A stretch of DNA of 64,000 bases from Cryptomeria japonica (lineage: Eukaryota > Streptophyta > Pinopsida > Cupressales > Cupressaceae): contig NC_081412.1 of the NCBI RefSeq assembly GCF_030272615.1, positions 666,048,352 through 666,112,351 on the forward strand. The letters are read 5' to 3'. Shown here in pieces: positions 48,854 to 60,053 of this stretch. Positions within the stretch are counted from its first letter, which is position 1; every line of letters begins with the position of its first letter. The position numbers were made by a program, and so were the translations under genes. Under the pieces are notes generated by a model, which had not been told where the DNA came from, made no database searches, and worked only from the letters and a program-made list of their open reading frames with translations.

Positions 48854-50645
48854 AGTAGAAAAATGAAATAACACAAGAGAGAAAGAGAACAAGAGACACC
48901 CCCCAAATTCACTCACAAAGTACCCTCCGCCTCCCCAAATTTTTTTTTAAAAATTGATGATTTTGACACTTTATATGTAGTGCGTGTACAATAGGCCACT
49001 TGCAAACAATGGAAAAATGGACTTCTGATTTTCTTTTATGACTGTCCCAATAGGCTTAGAACTACAATGAAAAATACCAAAAAAATAGATCTATGCAATA
49101 CAAGTGCCAAATTGGCCAAAAAAGACCATATGCTAAAAGTAAAATTTTCACTCAAAATATCTACAAACTGATAGAATATTATGAAATTAGACAAAAAATC
49201 ATGCACTTTAAAAAAAAATGGCACCTGAAAAGGAGTTCGTATGAGCTCGAATGGAGTCCTGGAAGTTGCAGAAACAGGGATTGGACAGGTACAGTAATCA
49301 AAAACTGAATTTTCTGAAAACTCTGTCCACCGAAATCATAGAATAACACCACCATGTTAAATTACACAAAAAATTATCCCATTTCAAACAAAATTGCATC
49401 CAAAAAGGAGCAAAAATGAGCAAAGATATGGCCATCCAAAGTTGAACTACAAAACTGAAAAGCTCAATGGGAGGGGGCTGATAAATTTTCAAAAAAATGA
49501 TGATGTCAGAAAAAAACAATGTTAAATTTGATGGTCGTATGACCGTCATAAAACCATCGCCTCTTTGTCTGTGTGGATGTCCATATTGTACGGACTGATG
49601 ATGTGGTCGAACCAGTGTATGACAAGTGGCAATACGGATATGACGTGGAAAAGATTGAGTGGGATGTCGTATGATGACTATGTATGGATGATGACATGGA
49701 TGTCGTGTGTGCTGCTGACTCGATTGTCTGTATAGACCAATGTGGTGTTGTGACTGGGATCTGCAATAGGTGCTCATTGAGTAGATAGTGCCACATGGAG
49801 AAGATGCGTTGAAGTGGCACCTGGGCGTGGAGGAAACCGTCGGGGGGTCACTGCGGTCGACGGAAGGTTCACAACAATGGTTGACGGTGGCCAGGATGGG
49901 GTGGAGCCCAACAGAGAAGACTGCGGGCAGAGATCGGGTTGCAATGCTTAGGTCGCGCAGAAGGAGGCGACGATGATGCAAGATCATCAGAAACGTGGTG
50001 CAAGTCACCGAAAACACAAAAAAGGTGTCGGTAGCAGGTGTTGGCACAACAAGAGATCGAGTAGGGCCGAGAAATAGTTGGAGCTCGGAGAAAAATCGTT
50101 GGAAGGAAGGGGTGGCAGCGGCCGAGGGCAGGACGAACGAGCGGTGGCGGCCGGAGAACGTGCAGGGTTGGGTTGTGGTCCATTGTACGAGCCGCTGCGA
50201 AAATAAAGCTTGCAGAAAATGTGGTTGGGTAGGGTACGGTGGGGGGGGACAAACCCCCCACGAAAACCAACAATTTTTTTTTTTGTTTTTGATAATTGAT
50301 TTTTGAAAAAAACTTTTACATATAAATTAAAAAACTACGAAAAATATAAAATATAGAATTTTTTTTTTTTTAAATTTCACAGAAAATATGATTTTTTTTT
50401 TTTTTGCAAAAATTGTACCATACAATCTAATAAGCTGATTTTTCCCTCCAAAGCCCAAAATTTGATTTTTACCCAATATAGGCGAAATTATAGTCAAAAT
50501 TCATGGAAATAGCTACCGGAAAGCAATGGTGAGGTCAAATTTGTTCTACGACACCTCTATAAGACTATGCTCCTCAAATCTACATCTTGACCTCCTTCAA
50601 GGACACAATAAAATCTCTCCAAAGGTCATGCAAAGGTGCTCCAAC
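48854..50645 (-). other. long gag leader of the truncated copia element
   Basis: About 1.8 kb between primer site and gag. It carries runs of A/T and a GC-rich block. A 249-codon minus-strand frame (50047-49298) has Cys/His-rich but random-looking sequence and is not supported as a gene. Confidence 0.5.
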
Positions 50646-50647
50646 CA

Positions 50648-50658
50648 CTCTGATACCA
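50648..50658 (-). promoter_or_regulatory. primer-binding site, initiator tRNA-Met
   Basis: The minus strand reads TGGTATCAGAG adjoining the LTR. Confidence 0.88.
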
Positions 50659-51124
50659 TGTGAGATTATTCTTGAAGCAACCAAGATCAAAGAGACTAGT
50701 AGATAGCACAATGACAAGAATAAACTGTATTCCTATCAAGATGCAAAATAGATCAACTGGATCATCATTAATTGTCACATACAATGTAGATGAGCCTGCT
50801 TATAAAGGCAAGGCTAAGAGACAAGAGAGCACACAATGATGACATGTGGCTCAATGAGATGCAAGGGTAGGTAGGAGAAATAGTAAAATATTCTAAATGA
50901 GGTGGATCACCCACCGAAGGTGGATTTATCACTTCACAATAAGTGGATATGATAAAGTAATAACAAGATCACACCATAAAAGGTGGAGATTCTCTTACAT
51001 ACACTCCCAATGTATGCACATCTCCCTAAGTGCCTCATATGAAAACTACAATGTTATGCATGTACCTAAGTAAACTTAAATAAAGTGTAATTATATCCAA
51101 GATGAAAAAATAATTACACCAACA
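50659..51124 (-). repeat. 5' LTR of the truncated copia element (466 bp)
   Basis: The minus strand starts TGTTGGTGTAATTATTTTTTC and ends AATAATCTCACA. A TTTATAAG TATA box is near 50800. Confidence 0.88.
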
Positions 51125-52344
51125 GTTGGCATGTAGCACTATTCCGGTAATGCTCCAATGAAGATTGATGATGTCTGAGGTATGATATTTCTTAGGAGTT
51201 GTCATTGATGGCAACTCAATCTATTGATCTTATCCGATATGGAGTTTTGGATATTTGGATGTCTTGAGGAAGTCTTGAGTATGTTTTGGTATAAGTCTGT
51301 CGGTGATACTCTGTGTACAGTCTTGTTGAGAAGTTCTCATTTTTGGTGATGTGTTTTTGGTTTTAGTGATCTGAGTCGAGTTTTTTGAGTATGAGAAGAA
51401 GATTATCATGTAATCCTATCCTCTGATGTTGTTTCTTGAGCATGTTAGAAGGTTTGGTATCTGGTAGAGCAGCAAAACAAAGTTATCTTCACTATCAGTG
51501 GTGTAATATGTGGACAAGATTCCTTGAGGTGATTTCGGTGGTTTTTGGCAAGTTTGACGTAATTGGACCGACTTATGGAAAGCGTGTGATCATATGTCTT
51601 GGATCTGGAATATGGTTTTGTGGAGATTTGAGCCAACTTAAAGCTACACGTTTCATATTTTGATGTTTTGTGAAGAGGACTTGTGGGAGATCATTTTTGC
51701 TAGTGCGGATATATAAGATCGACTTTGATAACAATTTTTGGTGATGATATGATATGTGCGATGATTTTGGGAGCGATTGATCACAGTTTCACGTGCACAC
51801 CTTTAGCTTTGTTGATTTGGTAATCAGTAGCAAGGCAGAACATAGCAGTTTATCAAAATAGTAGCAGAGCAGAACAAAGCAGTTTATCAGAACAGTAGCA
51901 GTGGATGACCTTGTGTATAATCAGAACTGTTATTTGGCATAGTCAGATGCTTCTAATCAGTTCATCACTCATTGTAATAATTTTATAGCAGCCTGTAAGG
52001 CAGTGAGCCTTCCTCTGGGTTCTAGCCCTTTTTCAATTGAGCAGTGAGCTCTAGGCAGTGTGCCTAAATGTATGTGCATTCCCCTCATGTAATATTATTT
52101 TAGTACTGGCCATAGTATAATAATATTGTGGGTTTAAATCCCACCGTGGTTTTTCCCTTTCTGAGTTTCCACGTAAAAATATTGGTGTTATGGTTGTGTT
52201 TGTTTGCTTTGTGTTTTTGCATTTCAATTTCTTGCTTGTGCATCTGGTGGATAAAGAATCAGATTAACAAATTTATAAATACTGAAACACTGATTCACCC
52301 CCCCCCCCCCCCCCCCCCTCTTAGTGTTCATTGATTTCAACAGA
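51125..52344 (+). repeat. solo or partial LTR of the C-tract group
   Basis: Ends GTTCATTGATTTCAACA after a 21-base C run (52298-52318), with the 3' LTR motif GGTTTTTCCCTTTCTGAG (52149). Related, inverted, to 62822-64000. Its start coincides with the copia LTR end: GTTGGCATG is what remains if the copia entered a TGTTGGCATG start. No primer site follows, so it behaves as a solo LTR. Confidence 0.6.
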
Positions 52345-52372
52345 GTTAAATGATTAATGAATAGGATTTTAT

Positions 52373-53518
52373 TGTTGGCATTTTGATGATGTTGTGATTG
52401 TCATTGATGGACACACACTTGTTTAATGATCACTTCTCTATGTATAAGCTATGCTCAACCGGTTTTTGTCCCAATCGGTATTATGTATTATAGTTTTTAG
52501 ACTATCAGTGTTTTGCAGAAGGTGTTTACCGGTCACTAACTGACTGAAGACCCAAAGCGGTATGAAGACCTCAAGCGGTTCGAGGATCTCAAGCGGAGCG
52601 AAGGAATAAAGTGGCAGTTATCATCTTTTCCAGTCTTCATTTTGACAACCGGTAATCGGTAAAATGTATGAACCGGTATTACTCTGTGATGAGTTACCAA
52701 CCGGTATTTTTGTGACGAGTTATCATCCACCGACACTTTGGCAGTGATTTTGTGTCGTGTTACCAAATGTGTCTAGATGCACTGAACCTAGGAACTTGCA
52801 ATGTAATCCTATTGGACCGACATGAAATCAGATTCCTTTATAAGGACATCATGTCTAGGGTTTTAGGTTGTTGATTAGATTTTTAGTGATCGATGAGGAT
52901 TTTTGTATGTGCGTTCATAGAAGAAGAAGATTAGGTTTGTGTGAAGAAATCGAGTGTGGAGATATTGAAGACTGAAGTAATGCAAAATGTGCATTAACAA
53001 TGAGCTATCATGGATCTAACCAAGCATATTGTGCTAGTATCTAGATCACTCACTTGTTGATTACTCACATCTTCGACAAGTTTGAAACCCTTAACCGGGT
53101 AGGCCCAGAAAAGCCTTTGTAAATCCTCTAACAAGGTGGTTCACAACTGTAGATTTGAAATCCTCTCACAAGGTAGTCTTTAACAGAACTTATCTCCTAA
53201 CAGAGATCTAGATTCCTAACAGGATCTATTCTGGTGAAGAACATTGTAAGACCTTAACCAGTCTGGTTTCTATTATGCAGATAGTTACTTGTGAGTTTTT
53301 GCTCACTGTGGTTTTTCCCATTTGGGTTTCCACGTCAAAACTTCTTGTGTTATGGTGATTGTGCTCTTGTGGGCGAATGCCTTATTTGCTGCTTGGTTTG
53401 CATTTGTTTTAACCGGTTTGTTAGTAAATCTGTTATACCGGTTGACTGCTAAACTGTTTAAGTGTTTGAGTTCAACAATTATTGGTATACTAATTCACCC
53501 CCCTCTTAGTATTCCTCA
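52373..53518 (+). repeat. 5' LTR (1,146 bp)
   Basis: TGTTGGCATT...TATTCCTCA. Rich in ACCGGT/CCGGT words. C run is 6 bases (53498-53503). Confidence 0.92.
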
Positions 53519-53533
53519 ATTGGTATCAAAGCC
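53519..53533 (+). promoter_or_regulatory. primer-binding site
   Basis: ATTGGTATCAAAGCC adjoining the LTR, one change from the initiator tRNA-Met consensus TGGTATCAGAGC. Confidence 0.85.
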
Positions 53534-53568
53534 AACCTTTCTATAAGTTTAACGACTTGGAAGGAGAT

Positions 53569-54849
53569 ATGGGGGAATACACTGTGAGGGAACTTACTCA
53601 TCGTCTCACTCAGACTGAGAAAGCCTTTGATGAACTCAAAGTCAAATATAAAGCTTCTCTGGCAAAAAGAAGAGAGCATGCTAAGAAACTGATGGAGCTT
53701 ATTGAAAACAGTTCTTCTGATGAAGCAGACATGGAAGCACTAGTTGAAGAAGTTGAAAAACTGAATGAGTCTAATGCCAACGTGAGAAGGGAACTGGAAT
53801 TACTGACTATCAGAATGTGTGAAGAACTTGAGAACCAGAGGAAAGCTGAAGACCTATTCAAAGACAAAGATCATGAGATCTCCAAGCTGAAGCAAGAAAT
53901 CAATGCCCTTACCACTCATCTCCAAGAGAGTAAAGTGGAAAAAGAAGAAATGCAAGGTGAACTAAACATGGCTATTTCTGAGAATGCAACCTTGAAGGAA
54001 TCCAATGCTTCTATTACCAAGGAACTCACTGAGACAAAGGAGATACTTGCCAAATTCAATAAGAGTGCTGCTAAGTTAGAGCAAAAGCTTGAATCAACAA
54101 AACCGGTAAAGAATACTAATGGACTTGGTTTCTCTAGGTATGAGGAAGGTGAGACCTCTGGAACAAAAGATGGAGCATCAAAGAAGCAACCAACATCAAA
54201 GGATAAAGGTAAGCAAAAGTTTAAACCTATTTTCTTTAATTGTCTCAAGGGAGGACATACTGCTAATGTGTGTAGAAATAAGGCCTACAATAATTTTCCT
54301 TATTTTCTAAACGATAAGCGTAGATCCAATAGATTCAATGGAAACTGTTATGCATGCAACAAGTTTGGGCATAGAGCATTTGAATGCAGGTCTGTTATGC
54401 GCAACACTAGGAGATATCCTCAAAGGAGTCAAGGAATTTTTCCTGAATCATCTGTGAACTGGAATCCAAACCGATATAATGCCTATGACCATCAATCAGG
54501 TGGTGGTGGCTATCAAGCGGCAACCTGTTGGAGAGCAACCTGTTTGATCTGCCATGGTAGTGGTCACACTGTTGCAACATGCAAAGGGAAGAATGGAAAC
54601 ATGAATAATGGACCATGGAGAGCACCCGGAATGGTATGCTATCATTGCAACAAACCGGGTCACACAGCTAGAATCTGCAAGATGAGAAAGAACATATTGG
54701 ATGATATACCGGTCACTCCGAAAGGGAAGATTGATGTTGAAACCGTTCAAGCAGGAATGAATAAAACATGGAAAAAGAAACTTGAAGAAGTGTCACAAGG
54801 TGAACCGATTTCTGCACCTAGTGTGAAAGTCTCTGAACCAGCAAACTGA
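53569..54849 (+). CDS. gag-like protein with coiled coil and four CCHC knuckles
   Basis: 426 codons from the first ATG (53569; upstream in-frame codons lack an ATG). Residues ~1-190 are a heptad-like coiled coil (LEELENQRKAEDLFKDKDHE-type helices). The C-terminal half has four zinc knuckles: CLKGGHTANVC (first Cys replaced by Asn in FNCLKGG context, so weaker), CYACNKFGHRAFEC, CLICHGSGHTVATC and CYHCNKPGHTARIC. Such gags bind and package RNA. Unlike usual copia gag, a capsid-type UBN2 domain is not evident. The frame is intact, in contrast to the rest of the element. Confidence 0.8.
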   Translation: MGEYTVRELTHRLTQTEKAFDELKVKYKASLAKRREHAKKLMELIENSSSDEADMEALVEEVEKLNESNANVRRELELLTIRMCEELENQRKAEDLFKDKDHEISKLKQEINALTTHLQESKVEKEEMQGELNMAISENATLKESNASITKELTETKEILAKFNKSAAKLEQKLESTKPVKNTNGLGFSRYEEGETSGTKDGASKKQPTSKDKGKQKFKPIFFNCLKGGHTANVCRNKAYNNFPYFLNDKRRSNRFNGNCYACNKFGHRAFECRSVMRNTRRYPQRSQGIFPESSVNWNPNRYNAYDHQSGGGGYQAATCWRATCLICHGSGHTVATCKGKNGNMNNGPWRAPGMVCYHCNKPGHTARICKMRKNILDDIPVTPKGKIDVETVQAGMNKTWKKKLEEVSQGEPISAPSVKVSEPAN

Positions 54850-55297
54850 GCTTCAGAAAAGCTTAGGGGGAGCGAATCGGTGAAATGTTTCGAACCCCTG
54901 GTTTATATCGGTAAAAGACCTTAACCAGTATGTGTTACCTGTCAAACGACAGAAGACCAGAAATGGTAAAAGGCAAAATTAGGGTTTGAACCCTAGCGAT
55001 GGAGCATTTATTATGGTAGGTGAAGAATTCGTTTAAAAGGAATTTTCGAAGTCATTTTCACTTATCAATTTGCGAGTGAAGAAATTTTCAAGTGCAGAGC
55101 GACTAAAGGCAATTTGACTTGCGATTCAAAGTGAATTCAAATCTACCAGAAGAATTTTGAGGTATTTGCAACCTATCAGGGAAGAACACTAAGCGGTATT
55201 CAAGCAACCGAAGTGGTGTAGTGTGAGCTGCATTTGTCAAGCCCTAAATTTCAAAATTCTGAAGGTATTTCTTGAAATTTTGTTTATCTGTTAAATC

Positions 55298-58200
55298 ATG
55301 GCTTCTGCATCGCACTCCAGTTCTAGTGCACCTGTCGATTCAGCGGATTTTATCCAATGGAAGATCAAATATAATGCCCTATCCCAGATACCCGCTGGAG
55401 TCATAGTGGAAGATGATATTTTAGGGTACATTGACTGTAAATTGGAAGACCTAGGATCTCTAGTGATCCATTCCCAGCTAGGTTTGTTCTGTGAGGATGA
55501 CAAGAAGATCAAACTAGAATACAACATCCTGGAGAGGAAGAAACTTCACAATGCAGTTTACTTTCTTGAAGAATTCACAGAAGATCACATCTGCATCATC
55601 CTGAGCATAGTGCATGGTGACAAGATGTATCTCGAGAGGATACATGACATTACACTTGAAGCAATTCATGTCGTCACCGGTTTCTGCAACACTAGTGAGG
55701 TCCCTGCCCTAAGGAAAGTCATCAAGACTGAAATGACTAAGCTCACCGATGCTATGAGCGACCAACGGGGAATGACCGTCAACACCATCAAGGATGATTT
55801 GGTCAAGTACACTTGCATGGTGATTGGATACCAAACGTTTTATGCTAGCAGAATTAACTCTGTCTTTGTTGTTGCGGTAAATGCCGCCTACAGAATGATC
55901 AAGGAGGAAGCCTCATTAATTTTATCTATGCACCTGTATGCAGAAGTAACTTCTGATAAACTTGAAGTCCATCAAACAGGATAGTGCCCTAAGATTCAAA
56001 TTTGGACAACTTTTGGTAGGTCTGTTTTTCTACTTTCAAGGCTATTTCCCAGGAGTTGGTGATATTCAATGGTCTGTTGACCAACCAGTCACCAAACAAA
56101 TTAGGGAAAGTCGTCAAGCGGTGGGAACTGGATATCCCGATGTCTTGAATAAATATTTTGATGAATTCAAGAGGAAGATGAGCCAGAGGATGAGGATATC
56201 TAGAGATATTGTTAAGAAGTATGAAGAGGACATCTGCTTTACCATTAGAGTAGATGAGTGCATAATGGAGGCGGTTGAGCCCAGAAAGGAAAAAGTTGAA
56301 CCCATGGGATATGAGGTGATGTATGACATGTTAGATGGGTATGCCTCTACCCTACTTGCCTTGCCTCTTGATCCAAAGAAGAAGAGAACTGACACCTACT
56401 TGGAAAGGGTAATACCGGTTGAAGAACCTTTAGTGAAGAAGGGAAAGGCAGTGCCATTGGTATCGACACCGGTTACCTCAGCAAGTCCTAAAGTGACCAA
56501 GCGGTCACCTGCCAAAAAGAAATCGGAAGTTGCACCTGCTAAAGTATTTGAAAGGAAGCGAAAGACTAAAAGCAACTCACCGGAGTCTGAGGATACAAAA
56601 CCTGAAGTGTAGCCTAAGAAGACTAGGCAAACAAGGAAGAAGGCAAAAACAACCGACAATGAACCTGCATCGTCAGCATTGGTAAATATAGACATTTCCT
56701 CTTACAAACCATTGACACATTGTCAAAGGAATATCAAGAATGTTAGGAGAAAAGTGCTAAGTGATTTAATAGATCACTTTGATGATTTTAATGATAATGA
56801 AAAAGAGGAAGTTGAATAGGAAGTCATCCAATATCTATGTATTAATGATCACCGGATTCTTTATGCAATTCTTTAGATAACAAATGGCGCATTGCCATTG
56901 AAAAAGAACAGGAAATAAGAGAGGAAGTCTTTGCACAATATTTTCCTGATGTGTCAAATTCTGAGCTCTATGAAATCATGGATAAGAACAAAGGGCTCTT
57001 CTTCATAAGAAGAAGAAGACTCTGGATACTAGAAGGCATAATTGATTAAGCGAAAAAGGACACACATCTACATATAAAAATTGTTGTCCATACTTACCAA
57101 GTGTCTGAAGCCAACAAGAAGGCTGAACAGGAACCAGAAATCGGAAAACTAGATGAGGTATATGACAGTGAAGGAGAACCTATTACTGAACAGGTAGACA
57201 CGATTGATGTTGATGCTTTGGATGGTGAAGATGTCACTTCAGATGCAGCAAAGGAAAAGGCTGATAAAGAAAAAAAAGACAAAGAAAAACAGGATAAAGA
57301 AAAAGCAGAGAAGCAGAAGCTAGACAAGGAAAAGGATGACAAAGAGAAAGCGGAAAAAGAAGAAAAGAAAAAGAAAGATGAAGAGAAGAAGAAACAAGAT
57401 GAAGAGAAGAGGAAACAAGAAGAAGAGGAAAAGAGAAAAGAAGATGAGAAAAGGAAAGAGGAAGAAAAGAGAAAACAAGATGAAGAGAAGAGGAAACAAG
57501 AAGAAGAGAAGAAGAAAGAGTAGGAGAAGAAGGAAGAGGAGAAAAGGAAAGAAGAGGAGAAGAGGAAATAAGAGGAGAAGAGGAAAGCAGAGGAGGAAAA
57601 GAAACAAGAGGAGAAGCGGAAAGAAGAAGAAAGAAAGAAGGAGGAAGAGAAGAAAAAGCATGAAGCTAAGCAAAGGGAGAAAGAAGAGGAAAAGAAAAAA
57701 GCGGAAGAGAAGAAGGAAGCGGAAAAGAACAAGCAAGCGGAGACTCCAAAGGCTGCCGATGGTCAAGCCAAACCAACTAACATCACCAGTCCTATTGACC
57801 TCCAATTTGCAAATGAATCGGAGCTGCTCCAAAGCATAAAGCTTGCACAAGAATGACTGGAAGCATTAAGGAGGAAAAAGGAACAATATGTTATTCAAAC
57901 TGTGGTTGACACTCTCACCAGTTTGATTCCCGGTACTAACCTCCCCAATACCGATTCCTCTCTGGCCCAACTAAAGCTTTTATGTATAGTTGTAGGGGAC
58001 CAAGTACAATGCCTGGAAGAAGTTGTTGAAGGTAATGCACAGAAGAAGCATCAAAAGGCACTTAACACTGCCTTAGTAAAGAAACTGAATGAGCTCCAAT
58101 CTCAACTTCTGAAAGAGCAAAAGGATATAAGAGATGCTATGGATGAGGGAAAACTACTGCTGAGCAAAATTAGCCAAACCTGTCTATTTTGTGATGATGT

Positions 58201-58687
58201 GCTTGCCTAGAAGGATAAACTGCAATCCGATTTGCAGACATACATAAGAAACTTTAAGATGCCATATGACTCTTTCACTTCATATGGGCAAACTGTCCAC
58301 CGGTATCAACTTCAGTCTGCCAGGATAGAACTGGAGATTAGCAACCAGACTAGAGATTTGCAGGAACTTCAATTGGTTCTATTTCCCAGACTGCAAATAC
58401 TTCAGAAGTGCTTTCTCAATCTGGAAGCATTGACGGTAACTCAAGAAATGAGTACAATTGATGCCATGGAAGAGCAGGTATCACAGATGCAGATGGAAAG
58501 TGAGGTGGCTACCTCATTACTTGAGTCATGGTCTTTATCCATGAAGACTTTTATGCAGGATTTTAAATTGGTTTTTGATAAGTTTCACTCATTATTGGCA
58601 TACACATTTATAATTTTAATGATAATAAGAAACAAGGGTTATTCTGCAGTATTTTGTCATTGTTGGCAAAGGGGGAGTAGTACTTAA
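55298..58687 (+). pseudogene. novel long ORF replacing pol (decayed)
   Basis: ATG 55298 (MASASHSSSSAPVDSADFIQ) begins a protein of about 1,100 codons recoverable across frame changes near 55960 and 56890 and several stops. Part 1 (55298-56610) looks globular: FIQWKIKYNALSQIPAGVIV, LGYIDCKLEDLGSLVI, then FGQLLVGLFFYFQGYFPGVG and YDMLDGYASTLLALPLDPKK, ending in a Lys/Pro-rich tail. Part 2 (57240-57740) is a Lys/Glu-rich single helix (EEKRKQEEE-type repeats). Part 3 (57740-58687) is helical: NALVKKLNELQSQLLKEQKD-like and TSLLESWSLSMKTFMQDFKL. No protease, integrase or RT motif. I do not recognise it. The position (after gag, before the purine tract) allows an env-like or accessory ORF of Sirevirus type. 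Confidence 0.6.
57240..57740. repeat. Lys/Glu codon repeat (AAGAGGAAAGAAGA-like)
   Basis: Nearly pure purine on the + strand for 500 bases, made of GAAGAGAAGAGGAAAC-type units. Encodes the charged helix of the ORF above; open frames on the other strand are shadows. Confidence 0.9.
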
Positions 58688-58879
58688 AATTTTGATGAAT
58701 GTTATGTATACTTCCATGTTTACCTCTTTAAGGGAGTAGTATACATTGTATTTTCTACAAAAGGGATGGTGTATATGCTTAGAGGGAGTAATTTTGATTA
58801 TGATAATTTTGATTATGACATGTTTTTGTTGTAAAACACTTAGATGTCAAAATTTTCCTAAGTGTTGCCATCAATGCCA

Positions 58880-58890
58880 AAGGGGGAGAT
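58880..58890 (+). promoter_or_regulatory. polypurine tract
   Basis: AAGGGGGAGAT preceding the 3' LTR. A second AAAGGGGGAG occurs at 58668. Confidence 0.85.
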
Positions 58891-60053
58891 TATTGGCATT
58901 TTGATGATGTTATGATTGTCATTGATGGACACACACTTGTTTAATGATCACTTCTCTATGTATAAGTTATGCTCAACCGGTATTTGTCCCAACCAGTATT
59001 ATGTATTATAGTCTTTAGACTATCAGTGTTTTGCAGAAGGTGTTTACCGATCACTAACTGACTGAAGACCCAAAGCGGTATGAAAACCTCAAGCGGTTTG
59101 AGGATCTCAAGCGGAGCGAAGGAATAAAGCGACAATTATCATCTTTTCCAGTCTTCATTTTGACAACCGGTAATCGATAAAATGTATGAACCGGTATTAC
59201 TCTGTGATGAGTTACCAACCGGTATTTTTGTGATGAGTAATCATCCACCGACACTTTGGCGGTGATTTTGTGTCGTGTTACCAAATGTGTCTAGATGCAC
59301 TGAACCTAGGAACTTGCAATGTAATCCTATTGGACCGACATGAAATCAAATTCCTTTATAAGGACATCATGTCTAGGGTTTTAGGTTGTTGATTAGGTTT
59401 TTAGTGATCGATGAGGATTTTTGTATGTGCGTTCATAGAAGAAGAAGATTAGGTCTGTAGAGTGTGGAGATATTGAAGATCGAAGTAATGCAAAATGTGC
59501 ATTAACAATGAGCTATCATGGATCTAACCAAGCATACTATGCTCGTATCTAGATCACTCACTTGTTGATTACTCACATCTTCGACAAGTCTGAAACCCTT
59601 AACCGAGTAGGCCCAGAAAAGCCTTTGTAAATCCTCTAACAAGGTGGTTCACAACTGTGGATTTGAAATCCTCTCACAAGGTAGTCTTTAACAGGACTGA
59701 TCTCCTAACAAAGATCTAGATTCCTAACAGGATCTGTTATGGTGAAGACCACTGTAAGACCTTAACCGGTCTAACCTTAATCGGACTGGTTTCTATTATG
59801 CAGATAGTTACTTGTGAGTTTCTGCTCACCGTGGTTTTTCCCATTTGGGTTTCCACGTAAAACTTCTTGTGTTATGGTGATTGTGCTCTTGTGGGTGAAT
59901 GTCTTATTTGTTGTTTGGTTTGCATTTGTTTTAACTGGTTTGTTAGTAAATCTGTTATACCGGTTGACTGCTAAACTGTTTAAGTGTTTGAGTTCAGCAA
60001 TTATTGGTATACTAATTCACCCCCCCCCCCCCCCCCCCTCTTAGTATTCATCA
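58891..60053 (+). repeat. 3' LTR (1,163 bp)
   Basis: First bases TATTGGCA (TG to TA). Relative to the 5' LTR it lacks about a dozen bases near 59455, has about 16 extra near 59770, and its C run is 19 bases (60020-60038). Confidence 0.92.

Larger units (their letters stand above)
47852..51124 (-). mobile_element. truncated copia-type element: 5' LTR, leader and gag only
   Basis: On the minus strand: LTR 51124-50659, primer site, a 1.8-kb leader, and a gag frame to 47852. No protease, pol or 3' LTR is found to the left, so the element is truncated. Leader sequence around 49780-50180 is GC-rich and unlike the rest. Confidence 0.8.
52373..60053 (+). mobile_element. non-autonomous LTR retrotransposon with gag and a novel long ORF, no pol
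   Basis: LTRs 52373-53518 and 58891-60053, target duplication TTTAT at 52368-52372 and 60054-60058. Primer site TTGGTATCAAAGC follows the left LTR, and a purine tract AAAGGGGGAGA precedes the right one. LTR start TGTTGGCATTTTGATGATG and the C-tract before the 3' end resemble SIRE/Maximus-type copia elements. Internally there is an intact gag (53569-54849) and a decayed ~1,100-codon ORF (55298-58687), but no protease, integrase or RT motifs. Confidence 0.88.

Noticed and set aside
49298..50047. 249-codon minus-strand frame in the copia leader
   Set aside because: No domain, odd Cys/His/Pro composition, and it overlaps another open frame; likely chance in GC-rich DNA.
57094..57732. 212-codon Ser/Phe-rich and Leu/Phe-rich minus-strand frames
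   Set aside because: Antisense shadows of the purine-rich Lys/Glu repeat.
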